A DNA stretch of 64,000 bases from Sphingomonas gei (GTDB lineage: Bacteria > Pseudomonadota > Alphaproteobacteria > Sphingomonadales > Sphingomonadaceae), in contig NZ_SRXT01000002.1 of NCBI RefSeq assembly GCF_004792685.1, forward strand, positions 496,001 to 560,000, read 5' to 3'. Below are positions 1 to 8,572 of the stretch, piece by piece. Position 1 is the first letter of the stretch, and each line of letters opens with the position of its first letter. Below the pieces are notes generated by a model. The model did not search any database. It was not told where the DNA came from and saw only the letters and a program-made list of their open reading frames with translations. Both the position numbers and the translations under genes were made by a program.

Positions 1-98
1 GTGACGCGATGGACGATCGAGACCGTCATCGACGGCCCCCATTTCCAGATCGATAGGTGCGGCGACAGCGGTCGCGCGGGGTTGCGGACGTTGGCCAA
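1..98 (-). CDS. sdhC: Succinate dehydrogenase cytochrome b556 subunit, N-terminal part
   Basis: Only the first 32 codons lie in the window; the gene runs off the left edge. The minus strand, read from a TTG codon at 98, gives a short lead and then RPLSPHLSIWKWGPS and MTVSIVHRVT. These are the conserved N-terminus and first heme/quinone-region motif (SIVHR) of SdhC, a membrane anchor of respiratory complex II. AAAGGA lies about 7 bases upstream of the TTG, and the only nearby ATG is out of frame, so TTG is the likely start. sdhD, sdhA and sdhB would be expected beyond the edge. Confident on family; the start is inferred. Confidence 0.85.
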   Translation of the reverse strand, partial: MANVRNPARPLSPHLSIWKWGPSMTVSIVHRV

Positions 99-267
99 AT
101 GGCATTCCTTTCGGGTCGACGCCGCTTCCTTAGTCCCCGGTGCAACGGATGCAAGCCGGGATGCGCAGACGCGATGGGGTCCTAACCCGCTCTTAACCAG
201 TCTCGCGCCATAGCAGAGGGAATAGCGGCCGAGCGTTCCCGCGGCTGCTCAAGGGGATCTGTTTACT
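99..267. promoter_or_regulatory. Divergent promoter region between sdhC and the first chemoreceptor, with a CtrA-like site
   Basis: This spacer separates the minus-strand sdhC start from the plus-strand chemoreceptor. At 183-197 it reads CTAA, seven bases, TTAA, one mismatch from the TTAA-N7-TTAA consensus of the cell-cycle regulator CtrA. CtrA often controls motility and chemotaxis genes in alphaproteobacteria. AAGGGG at 251-256 is the probable ribosome binding site for the GTG at 268. The CtrA assignment is inference from one imperfect match. Confidence 0.3.
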
Positions 268-1629
268 GTGGCACCGACCAAGGACCTGCCGGCAGCCGGC
301 ACGATGAGCGCCCGGATCGACATTCGCGCACGGCTGCGCGTTTTCGATGTCGAGGGGTCGCTGGTGCGGTCGAGCCGCGAAGCCTGGGAAGCGCTCGAAC
401 CCGAAATCCAATCGGTGTCCGAAGCCTATTGGCAGCAATGGCTGCGATGCTTTGCCAACCAGCGCAATTGGGCGAGCGACGACACCGCCAAGATGATCGA
501 CGTCGGCGTGGTGTTCCTGAGGAATCGCTTCCTCGATCTGCAGGGCAGTGCCTGGATCGAATCGATCGAGCGTTCGGTCGCCGCGGCGTATGCCGCTGAA
601 GTGCCGCCGATGGCGCTGCTCTCGATGATCAGCGCCAGCGATCGCGCCGCACTGCAAGTGCTCACTCGCCGCCTGGCGTCGGACGACAGCGATCTAGTCG
701 GGCTGATCGATACGCTAATGCGGCTGTCGGCGCTCGAGGGCGACATCACCGTCGAAATCTACAATATGTATCGCGAGCACAGCTCGCAGACCGCGCGCGA
801 CCGGCTCGCCGCCGAGTTCCGCGACTCGATCGGACTGACCGTCGAGAATGCGTCGCGCGAGGGCGACCAACTCCGCATCCAGGCAGTGCACACTTCGGCC
901 TCCGCACGCGGCATGCTCGGCAAGGCATCGGAAGTTGCTGCTGCCGCCGAGCAATCGGCAGTGGCGATGCGCGAAGCCGCGCAGACCGCAGCGGGGCTGA
1001 TCCGTGCGATCGAGGATGCGCGGATGGAAGTCGAAGCAGCCGCCGATATCGCCACGCGCGCGTCGGGGCAGGCCGGTGCCGCGGTGGGCATGTCCGAGAC
1101 GCTCTCGGACCATGCCAAGTCGATCGAATCGATTCTCGGGCTTATCCGCGACATTGCCGGGCAGACCAACCTGCTGGCGCTCAACGCGACGATCGAGGCG
1201 GCGCGTGCCGGCGATGCCGGCCGCGGCTTCGCGGTCGTCGCGCAGGAAGTGAAGAGCCTCGCCAACCAGACCGCGCGCGCCACCGACGACATCGCCGCCA
1301 AGATCGCGTCGATCCAGTCGGCGACGCGCAGCACCGTCGAAACCAATGCCTCGATCCGCGAAACCGTCGCCGAGGTGCAGGAAAGCGCCAATCGCATCCG
1401 CACCGCGATGGAAGTCCAGGCGCAGACGGTGACGGCGATCACCGCGGCAGTCGACGAGACCGCGCTCGCCGCCGATTCGATGTCGGCGACGATCGGCGCG
1501 ATCCGCGAGGATACCGAGACGGTGGCATCCGAAATCGACCGGGTGGGCCAGGGCTTCGCCGCTCTCGACAGCCAGCTCGGCAGCCTCAAATTCAGCGCCA
1601 GCGACTTCGTGTCGAAAGTCGCGGCCTAG
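268..1629 (+). CDS. Soluble globin-sensor-type methyl-accepting chemotaxis protein (copy 1)
   Basis: 453 aa from a GTG start with AAGGGG 11 bases upstream; an ATG at 304 is an alternative. There is no signal peptide or membrane segment, so it should be cytoplasmic. Residues about 20-175 are helical and fit the protoglobin-like sensor of globin-coupled chemoreceptors. Residues about 215-445 are an MCP signalling domain whose hairpin tip reads [17 protein letters not shown] and [15 protein letters not shown], the CheA/CheW contact region. I cannot find the usual proximal heme histidine; the aligned stretch around residue 75 reads [10 protein letters not shown]. The ligand may therefore not be oxygen through heme. 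A close paralogue follows 11 bases later, and the two probably form an operon. Confidence 0.85.
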   Translation: MAPTKDLPAAGTMSARIDIRARLRVFDVEGSLVRSSREAWEALEPEIQSVSEAYWQQWLRCFANQRNWASDDTAKMIDVGVVFLRNRFLDLQGSAWIESIERSVAAAYAAEVPPMALLSMISASDRAALQVLTRRLASDDSDLVGLIDTLMRLSALEGDITVEIYNMYREHSSQTARDRLAAEFRDSIGLTVENASREGDQLRIQAVHTSASARGMLGKASEVAAAAEQSAVAMREAAQTAAGLIRAIEDARMEVEAAADIATRASGQAGAAVGMSETLSDHAKSIESILGLIRDIAGQTNLLALNATIEAARAGDAGRGFAVVAQEVKSLANQTARATDDIAAKIASIQSATRSTVETNASIRETVAEVQESANRIRTAMEVQAQTVTAITAAVDETALAADSMSATIGAIREDTETVASEIDRVGQGFAALDSQLGSLKFSASDFVSKVAA

Positions 1630-1640
1630 GAGAGAAGCAC

Positions 1641-3005
1641 ATGGTGGGACGGCGCGAACCTGGACGTTGGAGCGGGGGCAGCCGCTCGGTCGACGAGCAT
1701 CGGCGAGTCTATGACTGGGACGATGCGGTGCTGCCCGCCTGCGCCGAGATTGGCGCATTGCTCGAAGGGCATCACGAGTCGATCGCGCGGGGCTTCTGGA
1801 AGCATTTCCTCGCCATGCCGGCGAGCACGCCGATGCGCGCCGCATTCGAGGATTCGCGCAATTTCGAGGAGCAGGTCCAGCTCGGCGCGCGTTATTCGCA
1901 GCTGAAATATGGCGCACCGTTCACCGAGGAATGGGTGGAGATGGCATGCGGCTATGCCGCCGACACCTATAAGGGCGGGGTTCCGCTGCCGGCAGTGCTC
2001 GCTTCCTTCGCTTATGCGCATAGCGCGACGATGGCGGTGCTGCGCGAGAACGTGGCCGATGCCGATCGGCTCGGCCGCTATTGCGACATCGTCCAGCGGC
2101 TGGCGATGGCCGAGGCCGATCTGATGGCGGGCCATCTCGGCGCGACCGATGCCGCGCATAGCAGCGAGGAGCGCCGCGACAGCTCGGCGCGCTTCCGCGC
2201 CAGCATCAGCGAATCGATCGAAGGCGCGACGGCGCTCGGCAACCGCATCCGGGTGCAGGCGCAGGGTGCGTCGAATTCGGCGCGCGGGATGCTCGGCAAG
2301 GCAAGCGAAGTCGCCGCGGCGGCCGAACAGTCCGCAGTCGCGATGCGCGAGGCCGCGCAGACCGCGGCTGGGCTGATCCGTGCGATCGAGGACGCCCGCA
2401 TGGAAGTCGAGGCCGCTGCCGATATCGCCACGCGCGCTTCGGGGCAGGCCGGTGCCGCGGTGGGGATGTCCGAGACGCTCTCGGATCACGCCAAGTCGAT
2501 CGAATCGATCCTCGGGCTTATCCGCGACATTGCCGGGCAGACCAATTTGCTGGCGCTCAACGCGACGATCGAAGCCGCCCGGGCAGGCGATGCCGGCCGC
2601 GGCTTCGCGGTGGTCGCGCAGGAAGTGAAGAGCCTCGCGAGCCAGACCGCGCGCGCCACCGACGACATCGCAGCCAAAATCGCATCGATCCAGTCGGCAA
2701 CGCGCAGCACCGTCGAGACCAATGCCTCGATTCGTTCGACCGTCAACGAAGTACAGGAAAGCGCCAACCGCATCCGCACCGCGATGGAAGTCCAGGCGCA
2801 GACGGTGACGGCGATCACCGCGGCGGTCGACGAGACCGCGCTTGCCGCCGATTCGATGTCGGCGACAATCGGCGCGATCCGCGAGGACACCAAGACCGTG
2901 ACCAGCGAGATCGACACGCTCCAGCAGGACGTCGCCGAAGTCGACGACCGTCTCAGCCAGCTGCGCGCGGCAGCCGAGACGTTTTCGAGTTCGGTCGCGG
3001 CCTGA
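1641..3005 (+). CDS. Soluble globin-sensor-type methyl-accepting chemotaxis protein (copy 2)
   Basis: 454 aa, ATG start with AGGAGAG just upstream. The order matches copy 1: a roughly 190-residue helical globin-like sensor, then an MCP signalling domain, with no membrane helix. The sensor halves of the two copies have diverged strongly. The signalling halves share 121 consecutive identical residues, starting at [12 protein letters not shown] and ending at EVKSLA. Where globin-coupled sensors usually show a proximal histidine (as in HVRIG of HemAT), this protein reads QLKYG, so heme binding is doubtful. It probably senses a different cue into the same kinase pathway. No che genes are in the window. 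Confidence 0.85.
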   Translation: MVGRREPGRWSGGSRSVDEHRRVYDWDDAVLPACAEIGALLEGHHESIARGFWKHFLAMPASTPMRAAFEDSRNFEEQVQLGARYSQLKYGAPFTEEWVEMACGYAADTYKGGVPLPAVLASFAYAHSATMAVLRENVADADRLGRYCDIVQRLAMAEADLMAGHLGATDAAHSSEERRDSSARFRASISESIEGATALGNRIRVQAQGASNSARGMLGKASEVAAAAEQSAVAMREAAQTAAGLIRAIEDARMEVEAAADIATRASGQAGAAVGMSETLSDHAKSIESILGLIRDIAGQTNLLALNATIEAARAGDAGRGFAVVAQEVKSLASQTARATDDIAAKIASIQSATRSTVETNASIRSTVNEVQESANRIRTAMEVQAQTVTAITAAVDETALAADSMSATIGAIREDTKTVTSEIDTLQQDVAEVDDRLSQLRAAAETFSSSVAA

Positions 3006-3008
3006 ATA

Positions 3009-3034
3009 CTCCCCTCACGCAGGAGGGAGGGGAG
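3009..3034 (+). terminator. Hairpin after the chemoreceptor pair
   Basis: CTCCCCTC at 3009-3016 pairs with GAGGGGAG at 3027-3034 immediately after the stop codon. There is no T-tract, so it is either a weak terminator/processing hairpin or a short relative of the CTCCC-type repeats found elsewhere in the window. Confidence 0.35.
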
Positions 3035-3076
3035 CGATGATGACGACGGTCGGAACAGTCGCTACTGGCCCATCCC

Positions 3077-3775
3077 ATGACCAACATCCTCCTCACCGGC
3101 GCGAGCCGGGGCATCGGCGCGGCGATCGCACAGTCGCTCACCGGCGAAGGGCTCAACCTCGTCGGCCAGGGCACGAACAGCGGCATTCCCGCCGACTTCG
3201 ACGATCCCGCCGCGCCCCGGCAGCTGTGGCAGCAGGCGCTCGACGCGCTCGACGGGCGCATCGACGTGCTGATCAACAATGCCGGCATTTTCGAAGCCAC
3301 GCCGCTCGATCTCGACCATGACGATTGGGTCGCCGGGTGGGAGCGCACGATGCGAGTCAATCTGACTGCAGCCGCCGAACTTTGCCGCCTGGCGGTGCGC
3401 CACTGGCAGGCGGAGGGGCATCCCGGCCGCATCGTCAATATCGCCAGCCGCGCCGCCTATCGCGGCGATTCGCCCGCACATTGGCATTATGCCGCGTCCA
3501 AGGCGGGGATGGTCGGCATGACCAAGTCGATCGCCCGCGGCTATGCCGGCCAGGGCATCCTCGCCTTCGCGATCTGCCCCGGCTTCACGATGACCGGCAT
3601 GGCGGAGGATTATCTGGCGAGCCGCGGCGGCGAGAAACTGCTCGCCGACATCCCGCTGGGCCGAGTCGCCGCGCCCGAAGAAGTGGCGACGCTCGCGCGT
3701 TTCTGCGCGCTCGAGGCGCCGCCTTCGATGACCGGTGCGGTGCTCGACATCAACGGCGCCAGCTATGTCCGCTGA
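3077..3775 (+). CDS. Short-chain dehydrogenase/reductase
   Basis: 232 aa classical SDR. The N-terminus carries the cofactor-binding TGASRGIG (residues 7-14), then NNAG at about 67-70, the catalytic serine near 124 (IASRAAY), and Y138 with K142 in HYAASKAG. ICPGFTMT follows the active site as usual. The family is NAD(P)-dependent oxidoreductases; the substrate cannot be read from sequence. The stop overlaps the start of prmA by 11 bases, so the two are translationally coupled. The ribosome site is weak. Confidence 0.88.
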   Translation: MTNILLTGASRGIGAAIAQSLTGEGLNLVGQGTNSGIPADFDDPAAPRQLWQQALDALDGRIDVLINNAGIFEATPLDLDHDDWVAGWERTMRVNLTAAAELCRLAVRHWQAEGHPGRIVNIASRAAYRGDSPAHWHYAASKAGMVGMTKSIARGYAGQGILAFAICPGFTMTGMAEDYLASRGGEKLLADIPLGRVAAPEEVATLARFCALEAPPSMTGAVLDINGASYVR

Positions 3776-4709
3776 GCAGATCGACAGCTGGAAGGTGACC
3801 TTGCCGTGCACGCGCGCCGAGGCCGAGGCGATCGACGCCGGCGAATTCGCGCTCGATGCAGTGCTGATGACCACCGAAGTCGTCGAGGACGATAAGGAGC
3901 GCTGGCGGCTCGACGCCTATATGGAAAACGAGCCCGACGCGGCGATGCTCGCGGCGCTGCGCGCGCTGGCGCCGAGCGCGGGCGCGATTGCGCCGGTGAT
4001 CGAGCCGCTCACCGCCGAGGATTGGGTAAAGATGAGCCAGGAGGGGCTCGAGCCGATCCGCGAGGGACAGTTCGTGGTCCATACCAGCGCGCATCCGGTC
4101 GACGCCCCCGAGGGCGGCCGCGCATTCCTGATCGACGCGGGGCGTGCGTTCGGAACCGGGCATCACGCGACGACCTCGGGCTGCCTGCGGATGCTCGACG
4201 CGATGGCGGAGCAGGCATTTTCCAGCGTGATCGATGTGGGGACCGGGACCGGGCTGCTGGCTTTTGCGGCCGCGCATCTCTGGTCCGAGGCGCGCATCGT
4301 CGCCACCGATATCGACCCGTCCGCGATCGAAGTGACCCAAGCGAACGCGGTTGCCAACGCGATCGCGGGGATCGAGCTCATCGTTGCTGATGGGGCGCTC
4401 AGCGATGCGATCACTGCGCGGGCACCTTATGACCTGGTGATCGCCAATATCCTGGCGGGACCGCTCGTGTCGATGGCGCCCGAGCTCGCCGCGATCGCCG
4501 ATGTGCGCGCAACGATCGTGCTGGCCGGTCTGCTGGAGACCCAGCGCGAGCAGGTCGTGGCGGCGTTCGCGGGATGCGGCTGCACGCTGCAGGATGTCGA
4601 TCGCCGCGGCGACTGGACGATCCTGCGCCTCCAGGCCGGCGCGAGTCGCTATGTGCCGAGCACTCCGCCCGATCCCAAGGGTCGCGACGGCTGGGCGCTC
4701 GACATCTGA
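3765..4709 (+). CDS. prmA: Ribosomal protein L11 methyltransferase
   Basis: 314 aa from the ATG at 3765, inside the end of the SDR gene. PrmA methylates ribosomal protein L11 with S-adenosylmethionine in the cytoplasm. The N-terminal substrate-recognition domain (about 1-110) precedes the class I methyltransferase domain, seen in GRAFGTGHHATT, VIDVGTGTGLLAFAA, the acidic ATDIDPSAIEV and LVIANILAGPL. All signature motifs are present and the length fits the family. A longer in-frame read back to 3735 is possible but would lie deeper inside the SDR gene. Confidence 0.93.
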   Translation: MSAEQIDSWKVTLPCTRAEAEAIDAGEFALDAVLMTTEVVEDDKERWRLDAYMENEPDAAMLAALRALAPSAGAIAPVIEPLTAEDWVKMSQEGLEPIREGQFVVHTSAHPVDAPEGGRAFLIDAGRAFGTGHHATTSGCLRMLDAMAEQAFSSVIDVGTGTGLLAFAAAHLWSEARIVATDIDPSAIEVTQANAVANAIAGIELIVADGALSDAITARAPYDLVIANILAGPLVSMAPELAAIADVRATIVLAGLLETQREQVVAAFAGCGCTLQDVDRRGDWTILRLQAGASRYVPSTPPDPKGRDGWALDI

Positions 4710-4712
4710 GGC

Positions 4713-5258
4713 TCAGCCGGCGCCGGGATCGCGGATGCTGACTTCGCCATAAGTCATGAACACCAGCGCGTCGCCGGCAGGGCCGCGATAGGCACCTTGC
4801 GCGCCAGCGAGATAGCAAGCGAGCGCCGCGAAGGTCCAGCCGTCGGCCTCGCTGGCCTCGATCATGCGCGTGGTGAGTGCTTCGAGCCCGTGCTTCGCGC
4901 CGAAATCGCGGACGAGACCGGCATGTCCGGAGACCGGCGCAGGCACCGATGGATGGTCCCAGCCCCAGAGCCAGGTCCCGTCGGTGGTGTTGAGCGTGCC
5001 GACCACTTGCACCGGCGCAGTGATCTCCCAGCCCCTGGCATTGACGAAGGTGATCGTCCCGGCCTCGAGATCGGCCGCCCAGCTTTCGCCCGATCCCAGC
5101 CCCCACAATCCCATCGCAGCTTCGGTCTTGAGCTGCAGTTCGGCTTCGGCGCGCTCGAAAGTGGCGTCGACCGCCGCGTCGGCATCATCGACTGTGGCGG
5201 GTTCGCCGAGCTGCGCGGCGTTTTCCTTCTTGCCGAACAGCGAATCGAGGAACTTCAT
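4713..5258 (-). CDS. DUF6882 family protein
   Basis: 181 aa, beginning MKFLDSLFGKKEN. The body, with LWGLGSGESWAADLEAGTI, TAPVQVVGTLN, TWLWGWDHPSVP and GWTFAALACYL, matches my memory of the DUF6882 family, whose function is unknown. There is no signal peptide. Its ATG overlaps the stop of phhA in TGATG, and AAGGAG lies 9 bases upstream, so it is co-translated with phenylalanine hydroxylase. It ends 3 bases from the convergent prmA stop. Confidence 0.75.
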   Translation of the reverse strand: MKFLDSLFGKKENAAQLGEPATVDDADAAVDATFERAEAELQLKTEAAMGLWGLGSGESWAADLEAGTITFVNARGWEITAPVQVVGTLNTTDGTWLWGWDHPSVPAPVSGHAGLVRDFGAKHGLEALTTRMIEASEADGWTFAALACYLAGAQGAYRGPAGDALVFMTYGEVSIRDPGAG

Positions 5259-6124
5259 CAGGGGCGGCTCCTTGCATACTCCTGCGTACCTTGAGTGATC
5301 ACCGCATCGCCTGGCAATATCTCGGCTACCGGAATGTCGGGAAGCGGCAGGATCTCCTCGTACAGCGGCGCGAAATCGGTCTCGATCGTCACCCTCAGCA
5401 GTTCGTCGAAGCTGGGGATGACGAAGTAGTTCTGCTGGAAATCGTCGATCCGATATTCGGTGCGCATTACGCGGGCGAGGTCGAAGCCGATGCGGTTGGG
5501 GCTGGGATCGTCTAGCGCGAAGCGGCTCTCGGCCGAGCTCGACACGATCCCAGCACCGTAGATTCGCAGGCCCTCGGCCTCCTGCACCAGCCCGAACTCG
5601 ACCGTGTACCAATAGAGCCGGCCGAGCTGCTTGAGCGCGCCCAGCTCTATCGCGCGGACGCCGCCGCGGCCATAGGCTTCGAGATAATCGGCGAAGACCG
5701 GGTCGGCGAGCATCGGGACATGGCCGAACACGTCGTGGAAGACGTCGGGTTCCTGGAGGTAATCGAGCTGGTCGGGCCGGCGGATGAAATTGCCCGCGAC
5801 GAAGCGGCGATTGGCCATGTGATCGAAGAACACTTCGTCGGGGACGAGGCCCGGCACCGCGACGACCTGCCAGCCGGTCAGCTTCATCAGCCGCTCGGAC
5901 AATTCCTCGAAATTGGGAATGCCCGATTCGGAGAGCCGCAGCGCGTCGAGCCCCTTGAGAAACGCGCCCGACGCGCGGCCGGGCAGCAGCTTTGCCTGGC
6001 GCTCGAACAATATGTCCCAGGTCGCGTGTTCCTCGGCGGTGTACGCCTGCCAGTTCTGCGGTATCGTCCAGTCGGCCGAGGCGCCTTCGGGCGGACGGTC
6101 CAGTACATGTGTGTCTTGTGCCAT
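5258..6124 (-). CDS. phhA: Phenylalanine-4-hydroxylase
   Basis: 288 aa monooxygenase that converts phenylalanine to tyrosine with tetrahydropterin and O2, the entry to tyrosine catabolism. The ferrous iron facial triad is visible as H130 and H135 in DVFHDVFGHVP and E176 in YWYTVEFGL. GNFIRRPDQLDYLQEPD just before is the conserved pterin/substrate region. The chosen ATG gives MAQDTHVLDRPP and the length normal for bacterial enzymes; a longer in-frame read to 6397 has no support. No pterin-recycling gene (phhB) is adjacent. It is translationally coupled to the DUF6882 gene downstream. Confidence 0.94.
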   Translation of the reverse strand: MAQDTHVLDRPPEGASADWTIPQNWQAYTAEEHATWDILFERQAKLLPGRASGAFLKGLDALRLSESGIPNFEELSERLMKLTGWQVVAVPGLVPDEVFFDHMANRRFVAGNFIRRPDQLDYLQEPDVFHDVFGHVPMLADPVFADYLEAYGRGGVRAIELGALKQLGRLYWYTVEFGLVQEAEGLRIYGAGIVSSSAESRFALDDPSPNRIGFDLARVMRTEYRIDDFQQNYFVIPSFDELLRVTIETDFAPLYEEILPLPDIPVAEILPGDAVITQGTQEYARSRP

Positions 6125-6396
6125 GCCCACGGCATAGCATGGCGCGGGATGCGCCGAAACGGGAGCCGTGCTTGATCCGTTCACTCGCGCGAATCGTGGC
6201 TGGGCTGGCGGCGTTCCTTCGCGGCACTTTCGGCGCTGGGTCGCCTGCACGGGGGCGCTATGGCGCCGCTGATGCGTTCTTTGTCGCGCGGGGCGGGTAT
6301 AGGCTGTTCCGAACCTGCAATGCCTGGACGGGCGAGGCGCTGCGCCGCGGGCGTCCGGGTCGGAATATGGACGCCGTTTCCTTCGGGAGTGATGCA

Positions 6397-7131
6397 ATGG
6401 TTTTGAGACTGGCTACCCCCGCTTCTGCCGAAGTGCCGCCGCCGGCGCTGGCTTTGCTTTCGGAAGGGCCACGCGCCGCCTGGGGGCTCGGACGGTTGAT
6501 TCGCGAGCGCAAGACGCTCGACGATGTGCCGCCGGGCGACGGCCGGCCGGTGATATTATTGCCGGGGCTGACCAATTCGGACCGCTCCACCTTCATAATG
6601 CGGCGCTATCTCAACCGCCTCGGCTATCGTGCCGAGGGCTGGCAACTGGGCCGCAACCTCGGCGTGCGCGCGATCGGGGCCGAGGGCGAGCGGCTGATGG
6701 CGCGGATTGCCGCGCTGCACACTGAGACCGGCGAGAAAGTTACGTTGATCGGCGTATCGCTCGGCGGGATCATGGCGCGGGTCGCGGCGCACCGGCATCC
6801 CGAGCATGTCCGCGAAGTGATCACGATCAGTTCGCCGTTCGCGGGCCCGCCGACCTCCACCAATGTCTGGCGCCCGTTCGAATGGTTTACCGGCGAGAAG
6901 ATCGACGATCCTGCATTGAACGCACGGCTGGAAGAGGCGGCACGGCCGCTGCCGGTCCCGGCGACGGCAATCTGGAGCCGTAGTGACGGATTGGTCAACG
7001 GGCTGATCTGCCGCGAGCCCGAGGGTTCGGTCGGGCAGGCGATCGAAGTCAGCAGCAGCCATTTATGGGTGCAGATGAAGCCCGAGGTGCTGCGCGCGGT
7101 GGCGCGGGTGCTTGGGGGCGGTACGCCATAG
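6397..7131 (+). CDS. Alpha/beta hydrolase, lipase-like
   Basis: 244 aa. PVILLPGLTNSDRST is the usual oxyanion-side loop, and GVSLGG is the nucleophile elbow (GxSxG). An Asp in WSRSDGLV and His in SSSHLWVQ complete a plausible triad. Members of this group act on esters or lipids; no signal peptide is seen. I chose the ATG at 6397 because GGGAG sits 7 bases upstream; an in-frame ATG at 6367 is the alternative. The 270 bases before it, facing phhA, hold nothing I recognise beyond a possible divergent promoter. Confidence 0.75.
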   Translation: MVLRLATPASAEVPPPALALLSEGPRAAWGLGRLIRERKTLDDVPPGDGRPVILLPGLTNSDRSTFIMRRYLNRLGYRAEGWQLGRNLGVRAIGAEGERLMARIAALHTETGEKVTLIGVSLGGIMARVAAHRHPEHVREVITISSPFAGPPTSTNVWRPFEWFTGEKIDDPALNARLEEAARPLPVPATAIWSRSDGLVNGLICREPEGSVGQAIEVSSSHLWVQMKPEVLRAVARVLGGGTP

Positions 7132-7164
7132 GACGCAACTCCCCTCCCTAAGAGGAAGGGGGAA

Positions 7165-7449
7165 TTAGCCCGGATCGCCGGCGCGGTAGCCGTCATAGGC
7201 GCCGCACGAATCCGGGCTCTTCCTGCATTCCTTCTCGCGCTTGCGGCGCTCCTTGCCCTCGCGCGCTTCCTTCTCGCGCATCTTCTTGCCGTAGTTGCGG
7301 TCGGATTCTTCCTGGCTGGTGGTGGTCCAGTCGACTGCCTGGGAGCCGGCCTTGACCGGCAGGGTGGCGACGTCCCACGCGGTCTTGGCGATGCAGCCGC
7401 CCGCGAGCAGCGGCAGCATGGCGACGATCGGAATGAGCAACTTGCGCAT
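7165..7449 (-). CDS. Small lipoprotein
   Basis: 94 aa. MRKLLIPIVAMLPLLAGGC is a lipoprotein signal peptide ending in the lipobox LAGG-C. The mature part starts IAKTAWDVATLPVKAGSQAVDWTT, similar to small NF-type outer-membrane-associated lipoproteins of sphingomonads. It then has a strongly charged, Lys/Arg/Glu-rich helix and a short Cys-containing tail. Function unknown. It lies 5 bases beyond the end of the glycerophosphodiesterase gene on the same strand and may be its operon partner. Confidence 0.75.
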   Translation of the reverse strand: MRKLLIPIVAMLPLLAGGCIAKTAWDVATLPVKAGSQAVDWTTTSQEESDRNYGKKMREKEAREGKERRKREKECRKSPDSCGAYDGYRAGDPG

Positions 7450-7454
7450 GAGCC

Positions 7455-8528
7455 TTACTTTCGATGTGCGGGCGAAGCCGAAGCAGCGCGCGCGGATACC
7501 GCTATATAGGGGTAATCGCTGAATATCCCGTCGACGCCAAGCCCGATGAAAACCGCGATTTCCTCGGCGAGCCGGCCATGGTCGGCGGGGCCGCCCGTCG
7601 AGCGGTAGGCGGGGAGGAGAAAGAAATTCTCGGCGCGGAAGGTCCAGGGGTGGACCTTGAGGCCCGCCGCATGCGCATCGGCGACGAGGCTGGTGGACGG
7701 ACCCGTGGCCGGCACGATCATCGTGCGTTCGGGGCCGATGCCGGCGGCATATTCGGCGATGCGGCGCAGTCCTTCGGGCGTTACCATCGCAGCGTAGCTC
7801 GGCTCGGCACTATCGGCGGGTCCGCCGCTCGCGGCCATCAGCTGGATGAGCGGCACTTGGGTCATGCCCTTGAGCTTCTTGAGATTGGCGACTTCGAACG
7901 ACTGGATGAACACCGGTGCGTCGGCGCGGTCCCAGCCGGCTTCGCGCAATTTGGCGACCAGCCGCTCCTCGAGCGGCAGGCCGATCGCCGCGAAATAGCT
8001 CGGATGCTTGGTCTCGGGATAGATGCCGATCGTGCGGCCGGTCTCGCGCGAGGCCTTCTTGGCCAGCGCGATGATCTCGTCGAAGGTCGGGATCTCTGCC
8101 TGCCCGTCATAGCGGGTGTTGCCCGGGCGCAGCTGGGGCAGGCGCTCCTTGGCGCGGAGCGTCTTCAATTCGGCGAGGGTGAAATCCTCGGTGAACCAAC
8201 CGGTCACCGGCGCGCCGTCGATCGTCTTGGTGGTCTTGCGCGCGGCGAATTCGGGATGTGCGTCGATATCGGTCGTTCCCGATATCTCGTTTTCGTGCCG
8301 GGCGACGAGCACGCCGTCCTTGGTGGGCACCAGATCGGGCTCGATGAAGTCGGCCCCCTGCTCGATCGCCAACTGATAGGACAGCAAGGTGTGTTCGGGG
8401 CGTTCGCCGCTGGCGCCGCGGTGCGCGATGACGATCGGAGAGGCCATGCTTCTTTCCTGCACGCCGACACAGGCCGGCACCAGCAGCAGCGCCGCGATCG
8501 TCAGCGATCTTGCCACGAAACTTTCCAC
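7455..8528 (-). CDS. glpQ: Glycerophosphodiester phosphodiesterase (lipoprotein)
   Basis: 357 aa from a GTG (a GTG at 8516 is also possible). Residues 1-20 look like a lipoprotein signal ending LVPAC. The catalytic core begins IVIAHRGASGERPEHT, with the two family histidines and FIEPDLVPTKDG supplying metal ligands. YPETKHP and VFIQSFEV are further GDPD motifs. The enzyme hydrolyses glycerophosphodiesters to glycerol-3-phosphate and an alcohol, presumably in the periplasm. Length and inserts fit GlpQ-like periplasmic enzymes. It diverges from xdhC with fewer than 50 bases between starts, so the promoters overlap. Confidence 0.88.
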   Translation of the reverse strand: MESFVARSLTIAALLLVPACVGVQERSMASPIVIAHRGASGERPEHTLLSYQLAIEQGADFIEPDLVPTKDGVLVARHENEISGTTDIDAHPEFAARKTTKTIDGAPVTGWFTEDFTLAELKTLRAKERLPQLRPGNTRYDGQAEIPTFDEIIALAKKASRETGRTIGIYPETKHPSYFAAIGLPLEERLVAKLREAGWDRADAPVFIQSFEVANLKKLKGMTQVPLIQLMAASGGPADSAEPSYAAMVTPEGLRRIAEYAAGIGPERTMIVPATGPSTSLVADAHAAGLKVHPWTFRAENFFLLPAYRSTGGPADHGRLAEEIAVFIGLGVDGIFSDYPYIAVSARAASASPAHRK

Positions 8529-8572
8529 CGGCCAGGCGTTATCCCGCGGATGTGACGGAAGCGAGGCGAAGC

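Noticed and set aside
1..213. 70-codon plus-strand frame at the left edge
   Set aside because: The same bases on the minus strand encode the conserved SdhC N-terminus, so this is a shadow.
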